This document shows, one piece after another, positions 27,604 through 35,159 of a stretch of DNA of 64,000 nucleotides. The DNA lies in contig SVAG01000004.1 of NCBI GenBank assembly GCA_015059545.1, forward strand, positions 90,361 to 154,360, in the 5' to 3' direction. The position numbers and the translations under genes are program-made. How positions within the stretch are numbered: position 1 is the stretch's first letter; each line of letters opens with the position of its first letter. Under the pieces are notes generated by a model. It searched no databases and had not been told where the DNA came from. It saw nothing but the letters and a program-made list of their open reading frames with translations. The stretch comes from Lactobacillales bacterium (GTDB lineage Bacteria; Bacillota_I; Bacilli_A; RF39; UBA660).

Positions 27604-29320
27604 AAATTTAAGTATAATGAATCATAGTTGTGCTCACTTAATGGCACAAGCTATCAAACATTTATATCCAAATGCTAAATTTTGGGTAGGACCAGTAATA
27701 TCTGAAGGATTTTACTATGATATAGATTTAGAAGATGAAGTATTAACAGAAGAAGATTTACCAAAGATTGAAAAAGAAATGAAAAAATTAAGTAAAGATG
27801 GTAAAAGAATAGTTAGAAATGAATTAAGTAAAGAAGAAGCTTTAGAAATGTTTAAAGATGATCCATATAAAGTAGATTTAATATCTAGAATGGACGAAGA
27901 AGAAAATGTTATTTCTTGTTATACACAAGGAGATTTCACTGATTTATGTAGAGGACCACATGTTGATACTGTAAAAGTATTAAAAAACTTTAAATTACTT
28001 AAAGTATCAGGTGCTTACTGGAAAGGTGATGCAAATAACAAAATGCTTCAAAGAATATATGGTGTTTGTTTTGAAACAGAAGAAGATTTACAAGCACATT
28101 TAAATGAACTTGAAGAAGCTAAAAAAAGAGATCATAAACGTTTAGGTAAAGAATTAGAATTATTTATGATTAGTGAATATGGACCAGGATTTCCATTCTT
28201 TCTACATAAAGGAATGATTGTTAGAAATTTATTAGAAAACTATTGGTATGATGAACATACAAAAGAAGGGTATGAATTTATTAAAACACCTATAATGCTT
28301 AATAAAGAATTATGGGAATTATCAGGACATTGGTTTAACTATAGAGAAAATATGTATACTTCAGAAATTGATGATAGAACATTTGCAGTTAAACCTATGA
28401 ACTGTCCAGGTGGAATGTTAGTATATAAAAATTCATTACATTCATATAAAGATCTTCCATTAAGAATTGGAGAATTAGGACAAGTACATAGACATGAAGC
28501 AAGTGGAGCTTTAAATGGTTTATTTAGAGTTAGAACTTTTACTCAAGATGATGCTCATATATTTATGACTGAATCACAAATTGAAGAAGAAGTAGTAAGA
28601 CTTATTAATTTTATTGATAGAGTTTATGCAATGTTTGATTTAACATATGATATAGAATTATCTACAAGACCAGAAGAAAAATATATAGGTGATATAGAAA
28701 TATGGAATAAGTCAGAAAAAGCACTTCAAGATGCATGTACTAAAGCAGGGCATGAATGTAAAATAAATCCAGGTGATGGTGCATTCTATGGACCAAAACT
28801 TGATTTCCATATTAAAGATTCATTAGGTAGAGTATGGCAATGTGGAACTATTCAATTAGATATGAATTTACCAGAAAGATTTGATTTAACATACATAGAC
28901 AAAGATGGATCTAAGAAAAGACCAGTTATGTTACATAGAGTAATATTTGGTTCAATAGAAAGATTTATAGGTATTTTAATTGAACATTATGCAGGTGCTT
29001 TCCCAACTTGGCTTTCACCAGTACAAGTTAATATAATTCCAGTTAATAATGAATATCATTTAGAATATGCTCGTGAAGTAAAACAATTATTACTTGATAA
29101 TAATATAAGAGTAGAACTAGATGATAGAGATGAAAAACTAGGATATAAAATGAGAGAAAGTCAAACTAAGAAAATACCATTTACTTTAATATTAGGACAA
29201 AATGAAGTAGATAATAAAACAATTAGTTATCGTAAATTTGGTACACAAGAAACAATTACTTTAAATAGTCAAGAATTTATAGATATGTTAAATTATGTAA
29301 TAAAAAATAAAGAAAGATAA
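27578..29320 (+). CDS. thrS: Threonyl-tRNA synthetase lacking the TGS domain
   Basis: 580 aa class II synthetase. It begins directly with the second editing domain (MNHSCAHLMAQAIKHLYP; the HxxxH pair) and lacks the N-terminal TGS domain that makes canonical ThrRS about 640 aa. Catalytic motifs are intact: MNCPGGMLVYK (zinc Cys), QVHRHEASGALNGLFRVRTFTQDDAHIF (motif 2) and HRVIFGSIERF (motif 3), then the anticodon-binding domain. Two ATGs (27578, 27581) share the GAGGGA ribosome site within the upstream gene. A short form without TGS is known in some bacteria. Controlled by the T-box. Confidence 0.96.
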   Translation: MMINIKENENLSIMNHSCAHLMAQAIKHLYPNAKFWVGPVISEGFYYDIDLEDEVLTEEDLPKIEKEMKKLSKDGKRIVRNELSKEEALEMFKDDPYKVDLISRMDEEENVISCYTQGDFTDLCRGPHVDTVKVLKNFKLLKVSGAYWKGDANNKMLQRIYGVCFETEEDLQAHLNELEEAKKRDHKRLGKELELFMISEYGPGFPFFLHKGMIVRNLLENYWYDEHTKEGYEFIKTPIMLNKELWELSGHWFNYRENMYTSEIDDRTFAVKPMNCPGGMLVYKNSLHSYKDLPLRIGELGQVHRHEASGALNGLFRVRTFTQDDAHIFMTESQIEEEVVRLINFIDRVYAMFDLTYDIELSTRPEEKYIGDIEIWNKSEKALQDACTKAGHECKINPGDGAFYGPKLDFHIKDSLGRVWQCGTIQLDMNLPERFDLTYIDKDGSKKRPVMLHRVIFGSIERFIGILIEHYAGAFPTWLSPVQVNIIPVNNEYHLEYAREVKQLLLDNNIRVELDDRDEKLGYKMRESQTKKIPFTLILGQNEVDNKTISYRKFGTQETITLNSQEFIDMLNYVIKNKER

Positions 29321-29334
29321 TATTATCTTTCTTT
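29309..29334 (+). terminator. Terminator after thrS
   Basis: AAAGAAAGATAA and its complement, centred on the stop codon, ending in CTTT; T content is modest. Confidence 0.65.
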
Positions 29335-29377
29335 AATATTTTAAATTATTTTTTATATAATTAATAAAGGTGATATT

Positions 29378-30025
29378 ATGAAAGAAAAAAATGTATTAAA
29401 ATTTTATGTACTAGCAACCACTTTAAAAAATAAAGTAAGAAGTGGATTATTACTTTGGAAAGTAGATAAAGATAGATTAGAAAGTGTTGCTGAACATATA
29501 TATGGAACTTGTATATTAGCTATTGGAATAGATAGTGAATATGATTTGGATATTGATTTAAATAAAGTATTAAAGATGTTAGTATTACATGAACTTGAAG
29601 AAGTAATAATAGGTGATTTAACACCTTTTGATGAAGTAACAAAAGAAGAAAAATTAAATAGTGGTAAAGAAGCTGTATCTAAAATATTAAAAGATTTAGT
29701 TAAAAAAGAAGAATATGAAATCTTATTAGATGAATTTAATTCTCATATTACAAATGAATCTATATTCGCATATATGTGTGATAAAATGGAATGTGATATT
29801 CAAATGAAATTATATGAAGATTTAGGATGTAATGATTTAAATAAAGAAGATTTAAAACCATTAAAAAATAAAAAAATACAAGAATTAATAGATAATGGTT
29901 CTAATACTATTGCGGATATATTTATTGAATATGATAAAGAATTATATAAAGATAATAAAGTATTTTTAAGTATATTAGATTATATAAAGAAAAATAATTT
30001 AAAAGATTTATTAGAAATAGAATAA
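29378..30025 (+). CDS. HD-domain hydrolase, YfbR/HDDC2-like
   Basis: 215 aa. KVRSGLLLWKVDKDRLESVAEHIYG gives the first histidine, and VLHELEEVIIGDLTPFDE aligns with the LxHDxxExxxGD motif of the YfbR/HDDC2 5'-deoxynucleotidases. The metal-ligand Asp of the HD pair is replaced by Glu (HE). The later CDKMECDIQ supplies the final Asp. Members dephosphorylate deoxynucleoside monophosphates. AAGGTGATATT precedes the ATG. It stands alone between terminators. The HE change could still bind metal, but activity is uncertain. Confidence 0.78.
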   Translation: MKEKNVLKFYVLATTLKNKVRSGLLLWKVDKDRLESVAEHIYGTCILAIGIDSEYDLDIDLNKVLKMLVLHELEEVIIGDLTPFDEVTKEEKLNSGKEAVSKILKDLVKKEEYEILLDEFNSHITNESIFAYMCDKMECDIQMKLYEDLGCNDLNKEDLKPLKNKKIQELIDNGSNTIADIFIEYDKELYKDNKVFLSILDYIKKNNLKDLLEIE

Positions 30026-30050
30026 TTAATAATTTAATGTTTATAATATT

Positions 30051-30086
30051 AATGCCTAGATAATTTTCTCTCTAGGCATTTTTTTA
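30051..30086 (+). terminator. Terminator after the HD hydrolase (first hairpin)
   Basis: AATGCCTAGA and TCTAGGCATT arms with a perfect 10-base stem, then seven T. Confidence 0.85.
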
Positions 30087-30120
30087 GTATATATTTTAAT
30101 TTAAAGGTTATAATAAAAAT

Positions 30121-30149
30121 ACCTAGGCGATATTATCCCTAGGTTTTTA
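30121..30149 (+). terminator. Second hairpin with related stem
   Basis: ACCTAGG and CCTAGGT arms followed by T run. The stem core CCTAG is shared with the hairpin 35 bases upstream, which suggests duplication. Confidence 0.6.
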
Positions 30150-30212
30150 TTTTTTAAGTATATAAATCTACAAATTTTATGGTATAATAGATTATATAAT
30201 AGGAGGGGTAGA

Positions 30213-31685
30213 ATGAATAATTCTAATAATGAGATGGACTGGGCAGGAAGTATTTTTAATCAACAACCAGTAAATCCAATAAATAATGTAGGAACACCAC
30301 AAACAAATAGTATTCCTCAAGTAGAAAATAAAATACAACCACAACAAGTGAATCCAACAAGTAATGTAGGAATAGCTCAAACAAATAGTATTCCTCAAGT
30401 AGAAAATAAAGTACAACCACAATCAATAAATTCAACAAGTAATGTAGGAATGGCACAAACAAATAGTATTCCTCAAGTAGAAAATAAAGTACAACCACAA
30501 TCAGTAAATTCAACAAATAATGTAGGAATAGCTCAAACAAATAATATTGCTCAAGTAGAAAATAAAATACAACCACAACCAGTGAATTCAACAAGTAATG
30601 TAGGAATAGCTCAAACTAATAGTGTTTCACAAGTAGAAAATAAAGTACAACCACAACCAGTGAATTCAACAAGTAATGTAGGAATAGCTCAAACAAATAA
30701 TATTCCTCAAGTAGAAAATAATATGAATCAACAAACTAATAGTTCTCTAAATACTCAAAGTGATAATGAAAATTTATTAAGAGCTTTTATTGGAAAAAAT
30801 TATGAAAAAATAACGACAAGAGTATTTAATTTTGCAGGTTTCTTTTTTACAACGTTATATATGTTTTATAGAAAAATGTTTTTATATGGATTAATTGTAT
30901 TTATATTAAATTTAATTATTATTAATGTTATAAAAAATATGTTTGTTACATTAGCATTTAATATTTTTGTTGGTTTATTTGTTAATAGAATATATTTAAT
31001 GTATGCTAAGAAAAAAATTAAAAATATTGAAAATGCAAATCCACAAAAAAGTGAAAGTGAAAAAGCTGTTTTATGTGAAGTTAAAGGTGGAACAAGTGTA
31101 GGTAATGTTATTTTAGGATTGATTGTTGAATTTGTAATTGCAGTTGTTATTGTTATTATCATGTCTCTTGTAGGTATTGCATCTATTTTTGGTAGCTTAT
31201 TTAAATCACCAATGGATAACTATGAAAAAAATTATACGGTTGATGGTCCTTATGATGGTTCAATGAGTTATAGTACAACAGTTAAACTTAAAGATGAATT
31301 TGATATGGATGTACCTGATGACTTTGTAGAAGGATTTATGCATGATGAAGCTAGTTATAAATATGAATATAGTGAAAGTGAAGGTTCAACAAGCATATGT
31401 AGTTTTTCATTTGCTAAAGTACTAGGATATTCATCAGCTTCTAAATTAGCTAATGAAATGTCTAGTTATTATAGTAATAGTGAAGCAACACCTGTAGCAG
31501 TTAAAATAGTTAATGATATTAATTGGTATCATTTCTCATTTGATGGAATGATGGATATGGATGAAATGTATTTAATGAATAAAGGAAAAGATGTATATTT
31601 ATTACACTTTGAAATAGATGATGATCGTTTAACAGAATGTAATAAGTATAAAAATGAAGTTATTAATTCAATAAATGTAAAATAA
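30213..31685 (+). CDS. Repeat-rich membrane protein with DUF2628-like segment
   Basis: 490 aa. Residues about 15-175 are six near-identical 26-residue units rich in Gln, Asn, Val and Pro, with NSIPQVENK and TSNVGIAQ in each. After a linker, FNFAGFFFTTLYMFYRKM followed by hydrophobic segments resembles the DUF2628 membrane module (about residues 205-270), and a third segment lies near 305-330. The C-terminal 130 residues (VDGPYDGSMSYSTTVKLKD onward) form a soluble domain, likely extracytoplasmic. Function unknown. The tail suggests a cell-surface or stress role and the repeats a flexible spacer in the cytoplasm. GGAGGGG ribosome site. Confidence 0.7.
   Translation: MNNSNNEMDWAGSIFNQQPVNPINNVGTPQTNSIPQVENKIQPQQVNPTSNVGIAQTNSIPQVENKVQPQSINSTSNVGMAQTNSIPQVENKVQPQSVNSTNNVGIAQTNNIAQVENKIQPQPVNSTSNVGIAQTNSVSQVENKVQPQPVNSTSNVGIAQTNNIPQVENNMNQQTNSSLNTQSDNENLLRAFIGKNYEKITTRVFNFAGFFFTTLYMFYRKMFLYGLIVFILNLIIINVIKNMFVTLAFNIFVGLFVNRIYLMYAKKKIKNIENANPQKSESEKAVLCEVKGGTSVGNVILGLIVEFVIAVVIVIIMSLVGIASIFGSLFKSPMDNYEKNYTVDGPYDGSMSYSTTVKLKDEFDMDVPDDFVEGFMHDEASYKYEYSESEGSTSICSFSFAKVLGYSSASKLANEMSSYYSNSEATPVAVKIVNDINWYHFSFDGMMDMDEMYLMNKGKDVYLLHFEIDDDRLTECNKYKNEVINSINVK
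30255..30722 (+). repeat. Six tandem 78-base coding repeats
   Basis: Units start at 30300 and every 78 bases, with CAAACAAATAGTATTCCTC at each start. They differ by only a few substitutions, mostly third position. In frame, 26 codons per unit, so copy-number change by slippage keeps the gene open. Confidence 0.9.
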
Positions 31686-31712
31686 AACTATACAATTATG
31701 TATAGTTTTATT
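31679..31712 (+). terminator. Terminator after the repeat protein
   Basis: AAATAAAACTATACA and TGTATAGTTTTATTT arms with short loop around the stop codon. Confidence 0.8.
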
Positions 31713-31747
31713 TGTTATGAATATGTTATAATTAATATGGTGATAGT

Positions 31748-32311
31748 ATGAAATATAACGAAATAAAAACACCAGAAGATTTACTAAAATTTATGGAAGA
31801 AAATATTATTTATGGATTTGTATCTAGAGATAATAAAATATATGATGATCCTAATTCAGAAGAATGGAATAATGATTGGTATCATGAATGTATAGTTCAG
31901 GATGGCGAAGGGTTGTTAGAAACAAAATATGGTACGTGCTTTGATCAAGTTGAATTAGAAAGAAAATGGTTTAGTGAAAATAACTACAATTTTAAAACAA
32001 TATTTTTATGGTTTGAAGTAAATAAACCTAATAACTTACCAACACATACATTTTTAATATATGAAAAAGATAATAAATATTATTGGTTTGAACATGCTTA
32101 TTTTAATTATAAAGGAATACATGAATTTAATAGTGAAGAAGAATTAATGGAATATGTAAAAGATAAACAATTAGAATATGCAATAGAAACAAAAAGAGCA
32201 ACTTTAGAAGATAAGAAATATATAAATATTTATGAATATGATAAACCATTAAAGAATTTAAATATGGAAGATTATATAAATTATGTAATAAGTAGTGATT
32301 TAATAAAATAA
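31748..32311 (+). CDS. Transglutaminase-like cysteine-protease-fold protein
   Basis: 187 aa, no signal peptide. TKYGTCFDQVELERKWF (Cys near residue 60), LPTHTFLIYEKDNKYYWFEHAYFN (His near 101, and a strand-turn with Glu/His) fit the Cys-His order of the transglutaminase/NlpC-like fold seen in small Firmicute proteins. A cytoplasmic location makes a cell-wall role unlikely. GGTGATAGT precedes the ATG. It ends four bases before the dinD LexA-like box. Confidence 0.6.
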   Translation: MKYNEIKTPEDLLKFMEENIIYGFVSRDNKIYDDPNSEEWNNDWYHECIVQDGEGLLETKYGTCFDQVELERKWFSENNYNFKTIFLWFEVNKPNNLPTHTFLIYEKDNKYYWFEHAYFNYKGIHEFNSEEELMEYVKDKQLEYAIETKRATLEDKKYINIYEYDKPLKNLNMEDYINYVISSDLIK

Positions 32312-32314
32312 AAA

Positions 32315-32366
32315 CAAACAAATGTACGCAAAATTATTGACTTTGAACTTATACTTTTAGTATAAT
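32315..32366 (+). promoter_or_regulatory. LexA-like box and promoter of dinD
   Basis: CAAACAAATGTACG (32315-32328) matches CGAAC-N4-GTTCG at 8 of 10 fixed positions. TTGACT (32337-32342), an 18-base spacer and TATAAT (32361-32366) form the promoter. The box lies just upstream of the -35, a position where LexA can still repress. Confidence 0.6.
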
Positions 32367-32398
32367 ATTGTTGAAAAAATATTAATCTGGAGGTATAA

Positions 32399-33238
32399 AT
32401 GAATAAAGTAATTGATTATAATGAAAAGATATTTGAAAACATAAAACATTTTGATGAGTATGGAAATGAGTATTGGAGTGCTAGAGAGTTAATGCCATTA
32501 CTTGAATATAGTAAATGGGAAAATTTTAATAAAGTTATAAAAAGTGCGATGATTGCTTGTGAAACTAGTAAAAATGATCTTTATGACCATTTTCCTGAGT
32601 TCAGGAAAATGGTTGATATAGGTTCAAAAACAAAAAGAGAAATCATAGATTATCACTTATCAAGATATGCATGTTATTTAATAGTACAAAATGCTAATCC
32701 CAAAAAGAAATCAGTAGCTTTAGGACAAACATATTTTGCTATTCAAACTAGAAAACAAGAAATAACTGAATTAGAATATTCACGTCTTTCAGAAGATGAA
32801 AAAAGATTATATAGAAGAAAACAAACAAAAGATGGTAATAAAACATTATATAAAATTGCTAAAGAAAAAGGTGTTAAAAATTTTGATAAATTTACTAATG
32901 CTGGATATAAAGGGTTATATAATGGTGAAACTGCAAATGATATTGCAAAAAGAAAAGGTTTACGTTATAGAGAAGATATATTAGATAATATGGGAAGTGT
33001 AGAATTAGGTGCTAATATTTTTAGAATAACTCAGACAGAAGCTTTATTAGAAAAACAAAAAATTCCTAGTGAACAGACTGCAACTAATACACATTATAAA
33101 GTTGGAAAAGCTGTTAGAGATACTATAAAAAAACTTGGTGGTACTATGCCAGAAGATTTACCAACTCCAGAAAAATCTATAAAAGAATTAGAACGTGAAG
33201 AAATATTAAAACTAGAAAATAATAATTTGACAAAATGA
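32399..33238 (+). CDS. dinD: DNA damage-inducible protein D
   Basis: 279 aa, colinear with E. coli DinD (274 aa): EYWSARELMPLLEYSKW, VDIGSKTKREIIDYHLSRYACYLIVQNANP, LGQTYFAIQTRKQE, NMGSVELGANIFRITQTEALL and a C-terminal LGGTMPEDLPTPEKSIKELE. DinD is an SOS protein that in E. coli inhibits RecA-filament activities in vitro. The N-terminal part is a Bro-N-type domain. GGAGGTATAA precedes the ATG. LexA-like box upstream supports damage control. A perfect 13-base-arm inverted repeat lies within the gene at the site corresponding to that in the Bro-N gene at 3811. Confidence 0.95.
   Translation: MNKVIDYNEKIFENIKHFDEYGNEYWSARELMPLLEYSKWENFNKVIKSAMIACETSKNDLYDHFPEFRKMVDIGSKTKREIIDYHLSRYACYLIVQNANPKKKSVALGQTYFAIQTRKQEITELEYSRLSEDEKRLYRRKQTKDGNKTLYKIAKEKGVKNFDKFTNAGYKGLYNGETANDIAKRKGLRYREDILDNMGSVELGANIFRITQTEALLEKQKIPSEQTATNTHYKVGKAVRDTIKKLGGTMPEDLPTPEKSIKELEREEILKLENNNLTK
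32586..32613. repeat. Intragenic perfect inverted repeat in dinD
   Basis: ACCATTTTCCTGA and TCAGGAAAATGGT arms (13 of 13) around a two-base centre. It encodes the residues around HFPEFRKM with codons GAG, TTC and AGG, which are rare here next to GAA, TTT and AGA. Confidence 0.9.
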
Positions 33239-33245
33239 AAAATAC

Positions 33246-33274
33246 TTGACAAAAAAAGTTTAATATTATAAAAT
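33246..33274 (+). promoter_or_regulatory. Promoter of the first riboswitch unit
   Basis: TTGACA (33246-33251), 17-base spacer, TAAAAT (33269-33274). Transcription would start near 33281, at the first base of the conserved RNA element. Confidence 0.7.
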
Positions 33275-33280
33275 AACATA

Positions 33281-33388
33281 GCAAGTGAGGAGATATAAGC
33301 AATTTATGTGAGCTATCTCGGGTTAATAGCCTACACAATTATTAAAGTAATTGGAGTCACGAATAATAATTTATTCGTGGCTTTTTTG
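33281..33388 (+). ncRNA. Riboswitch copy 1 (candidate guanidine-IV / mepA motif) with terminator
   Basis: GCAAGTGAG, then a six-pair stem GAGATA (33290-33295) with TATCTC (33314-33319) closing an 18-base loop that ends TGTGAGC; then GGGTTAATAGCCTACAC, a hairpin CAATTA/TAATTG, and GGAGTCAC (33353-33360). The last bases also form the 5' arm of a terminator: AGTCACGAATAA with TTATTCGTGGCT and a T run to 33388. Folding of the conserved part would thus compete with the terminator, an ON-switch design. A second copy with compensatory stem changes is at 34028. Naming as guanidine-IV is from recollection of that class (two hairpins, ON switch, ABC-2 and MATE exporters) and was not searched. Confidence 0.75.
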
Positions 33389-33421
33389 TATTTTTTTACA
33401 CGAATAAGAAGGAGGGATAGT

Positions 33422-34045
33422 ATGATAAAAAATTTGGAAACATTATCTGATAAGGAAAAATTAAAAATGATATTGAATGGATCTAGTTATGCAATGCATG
33501 TAGCTTATTCAGATAAAGAAATGTATGAAAAATCTAAAGAAGGAAAATTAGAAAATATAGAAGAGTATCAAAAACGTGATATAAATATTCTTTCATTATT
33601 AGAAGGATTAGGATATCCAATGGATGAATTAGGAACATATTTATATAAAGATGTTATTGTAGAAGTGTATGAAATTGTAAAAGATGTTTCTAAAAGAACT
33701 GATATGGATAAATGTAGAGATTTAATGAAAGAATTAAATGATGCTTATTCTAATTTTTATAGATGGATTGCACGTGATGATAAAGAAATGGGAATTGCAT
33801 CATTTCATTTATATATAGAACAAGCTATATCAAAAATAGATGAAGAAGCTATTGATCAAGAATTAGCTATTAAAGTATTTGGATCAAATCCAGAAGATAT
33901 GAATTATGGATTACAAGCATTCCAATTAGCGTCTTATGTAGCTAATCATTATTCAATGAAACCAGAATTTAACAAACAAAAAATAATGAGTTTATCAAAT
34001 TTACAAAAAAACATTAAATTAAAAAATGCAAGTGAGTGTGTATAA
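33422..34045 (+). CDS. Spo0A C-terminal-domain-like protein
   Basis: 207 aa from the ATG at 33422 after AGGAGGGATAG; the open frame from 33308 is the riboswitch and is not translated. Middle part INILSLLEGLGYPMDELGTYLYKDVI resembles the start of the Spo0A DNA-binding domain (IxxIIHEIGxPxHxKGYxYLxxAI), and later IARDDKEMGIASFHLYIEQAI and KVFGSNPEDMNYGLQAFQLASYVANH fit its remaining helices loosely. No receiver domain is present. It could be a small transcription regulator or a DNA-free relative. It sits alone between two copies of the same riboswitch. Assignment is tentative. Confidence 0.45.
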   Translation: MIKNLETLSDKEKLKMILNGSSYAMHVAYSDKEMYEKSKEGKLENIEEYQKRDINILSLLEGLGYPMDELGTYLYKDVIVEVYEIVKDVSKRTDMDKCRDLMKELNDAYSNFYRWIARDDKEMGIASFHLYIEQAISKIDEEAIDQELAIKVFGSNPEDMNYGLQAFQLASYVANHYSMKPEFNKQKIMSLSNLQKNIKLKNASECV

Positions 34046-34135
34046 GTATTTAATGCGAGCTACACAGGGATAAAATCCTACACGTGAAAACACGGAGTCA
34101 CAATCTATTTAATAGATATGATTCTGTGTTTTTTT
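34028..34135 (+). ncRNA. Riboswitch copy 2 (candidate guanidine-IV / mepA motif) with terminator
   Basis: Same layout as copy 1: GCAAGTGAG (34028-34036), stem TGTGTA (34037-34042) with TACACA (34061-34066) around an 18-base loop ending TGCGAGC, AGGGATAAAATCCTACAC, hairpin CGTG-AAAA-CACG and GGAGTCAC (34094-34101). All six pairs of the first stem are kept although five of the six base pairs differ from copy 1. Terminator: AACACGGAGTC (34089-34099) with GATTCTGTGTT (34120-34130) and T run. It begins inside the last codons of the preceding gene and leads into the ABC-2 exporter operon. Confidence 0.78.
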
Positions 34136-34178
34136 GTATTCTAATATGTTATAATTATTATAATAGGGAAGTGATAGT

Positions 34179-35159
34179 ATGAAGATTATAGAAGTAAAAA
34201 AATTATTAAAAGAATATAAATATAAAGTAAAAGATGAAAAAAAAGGATTCTTTTATAATTTATTTAATGAAAAAGAAAAAGTATTAAAAGCTGTAAATAA
34301 TATTTCTTTTGATATTGAAGAAGGAGAAACTGTAGCTTTTATTGGACCAAATGGTGCTGGTAAATCAACTACAATAAAAATGTTAACAGGTATTTTATAT
34401 CCAACAAAAGGTGAAATAAAAATATGTGGATTAACACCTATTAAAGATAGGAATGAATTAGCTTATAATATTGGAACTGTATTCGGACAAAGAAGTCAAT
34501 TATTACCAAATTTACCATTAACAGAAAGTATGGAAATGTTTGGAACTATGTATGATATGGATAAAAATCAAATAAAAAAAAGAACTAAAGAATTAGTAGC
34601 GTTATTTGAATTAGAAGAATTTATAAATCAACCTGTTAGAAAGTTATCTTTAGGGCAAAGAATGAGAGCTGAAATCGCAGTTTCATTAATTCATAGCCCT
34701 AAAATTATCTTTTTAGATGAGCCTACAATTGGATTAGATGTAGTCTCAAAAAAGAATCTAAGAGATTTATTAATCAAAATTAATAAAGAAGAAAAAGTCA
34801 CAATCTTTTTAACAAGTCATGATACTGAAGATATTCAAAGTATATGTGATAGATGTATAATCATAAATCATGGAAAAATAATTATTGATACTTCTACAAA
34901 ACAATTAATGAAAGATTATGTAAAAAATAAAAATATTATTATAACTCCTAATACAGTATTTGAAGAATTTCCTGAATTAATAAATGGAGTAAAATATGAA
35001 AAGAAAAGTAAAAACCAAATAATTGTTAATGTAGATACTGAAGTAGTAAGTACTCAAAAAGCTTTACAAGATTTAATTAAAAAATTAGACATAGATGATA
35101 TTAATATTGAAAATGAATCACTTGAAAACATTATTAGAGGTATTTATGAAGAAAATTAA
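34179..35159 (+). CDS. ABC transporter ATP-binding protein of an ABC-2 exporter
   Basis: 326 aa. Walker A GPNGAGKST near residue 56, signature LSLGQRMR near 157, Walker B IIFLDEP near 177 and the H-loop TSHD. The N-terminal insert KKGFFYNLFNEKEKVLKAV is typical of ATPases paired with DUF990-type permeases (viologen-exporter-like). First gene of a three-gene exporter operon directly under riboswitch copy 2. Overlaps the first permease gene by 14 bases, so stoichiometry is coupled. Confidence 0.92.
   Translation: MKIIEVKKLLKEYKYKVKDEKKGFFYNLFNEKEKVLKAVNNISFDIEEGETVAFIGPNGAGKSTTIKMLTGILYPTKGEIKICGLTPIKDRNELAYNIGTVFGQRSQLLPNLPLTESMEMFGTMYDMDKNQIKKRTKELVALFELEEFINQPVRKLSLGQRMRAEIAVSLIHSPKIIFLDEPTIGLDVVSKKNLRDLLIKINKEEKVTIFLTSHDTEDIQSICDRCIIINHGKIIIDTSTKQLMKDYVKNKNIIITPNTVFEEFPELINGVKYEKKSKNQIIVNVDTEVVSTQKALQDLIKKLDIDDINIENESLENIIRGIYEEN

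Noticed and set aside
30192..30594. Two minus-strand open frames opposite the 78-base repeats
   Set aside because: They mirror the repeats, have Leu/Tyr-rich nonsense composition and no ribosome site; the plus-strand protein is clearly real.
30300..30722. CRISPR array
   Set aside because: The repeats are directly adjacent 78-base units in an open frame with no spacers; no cas genes are present.
33308..33421. N-terminal extension of the Spo0A-C-like protein
   Set aside because: The stretch is the riboswitch and its terminator; a strong ribosome site stands before the ATG at 33422.
34054..34090. PreQ1 riboswitch because of AGCTACAC
   Set aside because: The short match is not in the right context (no preQ1-I stem and A-rich tail), and copy 1 lacks it.
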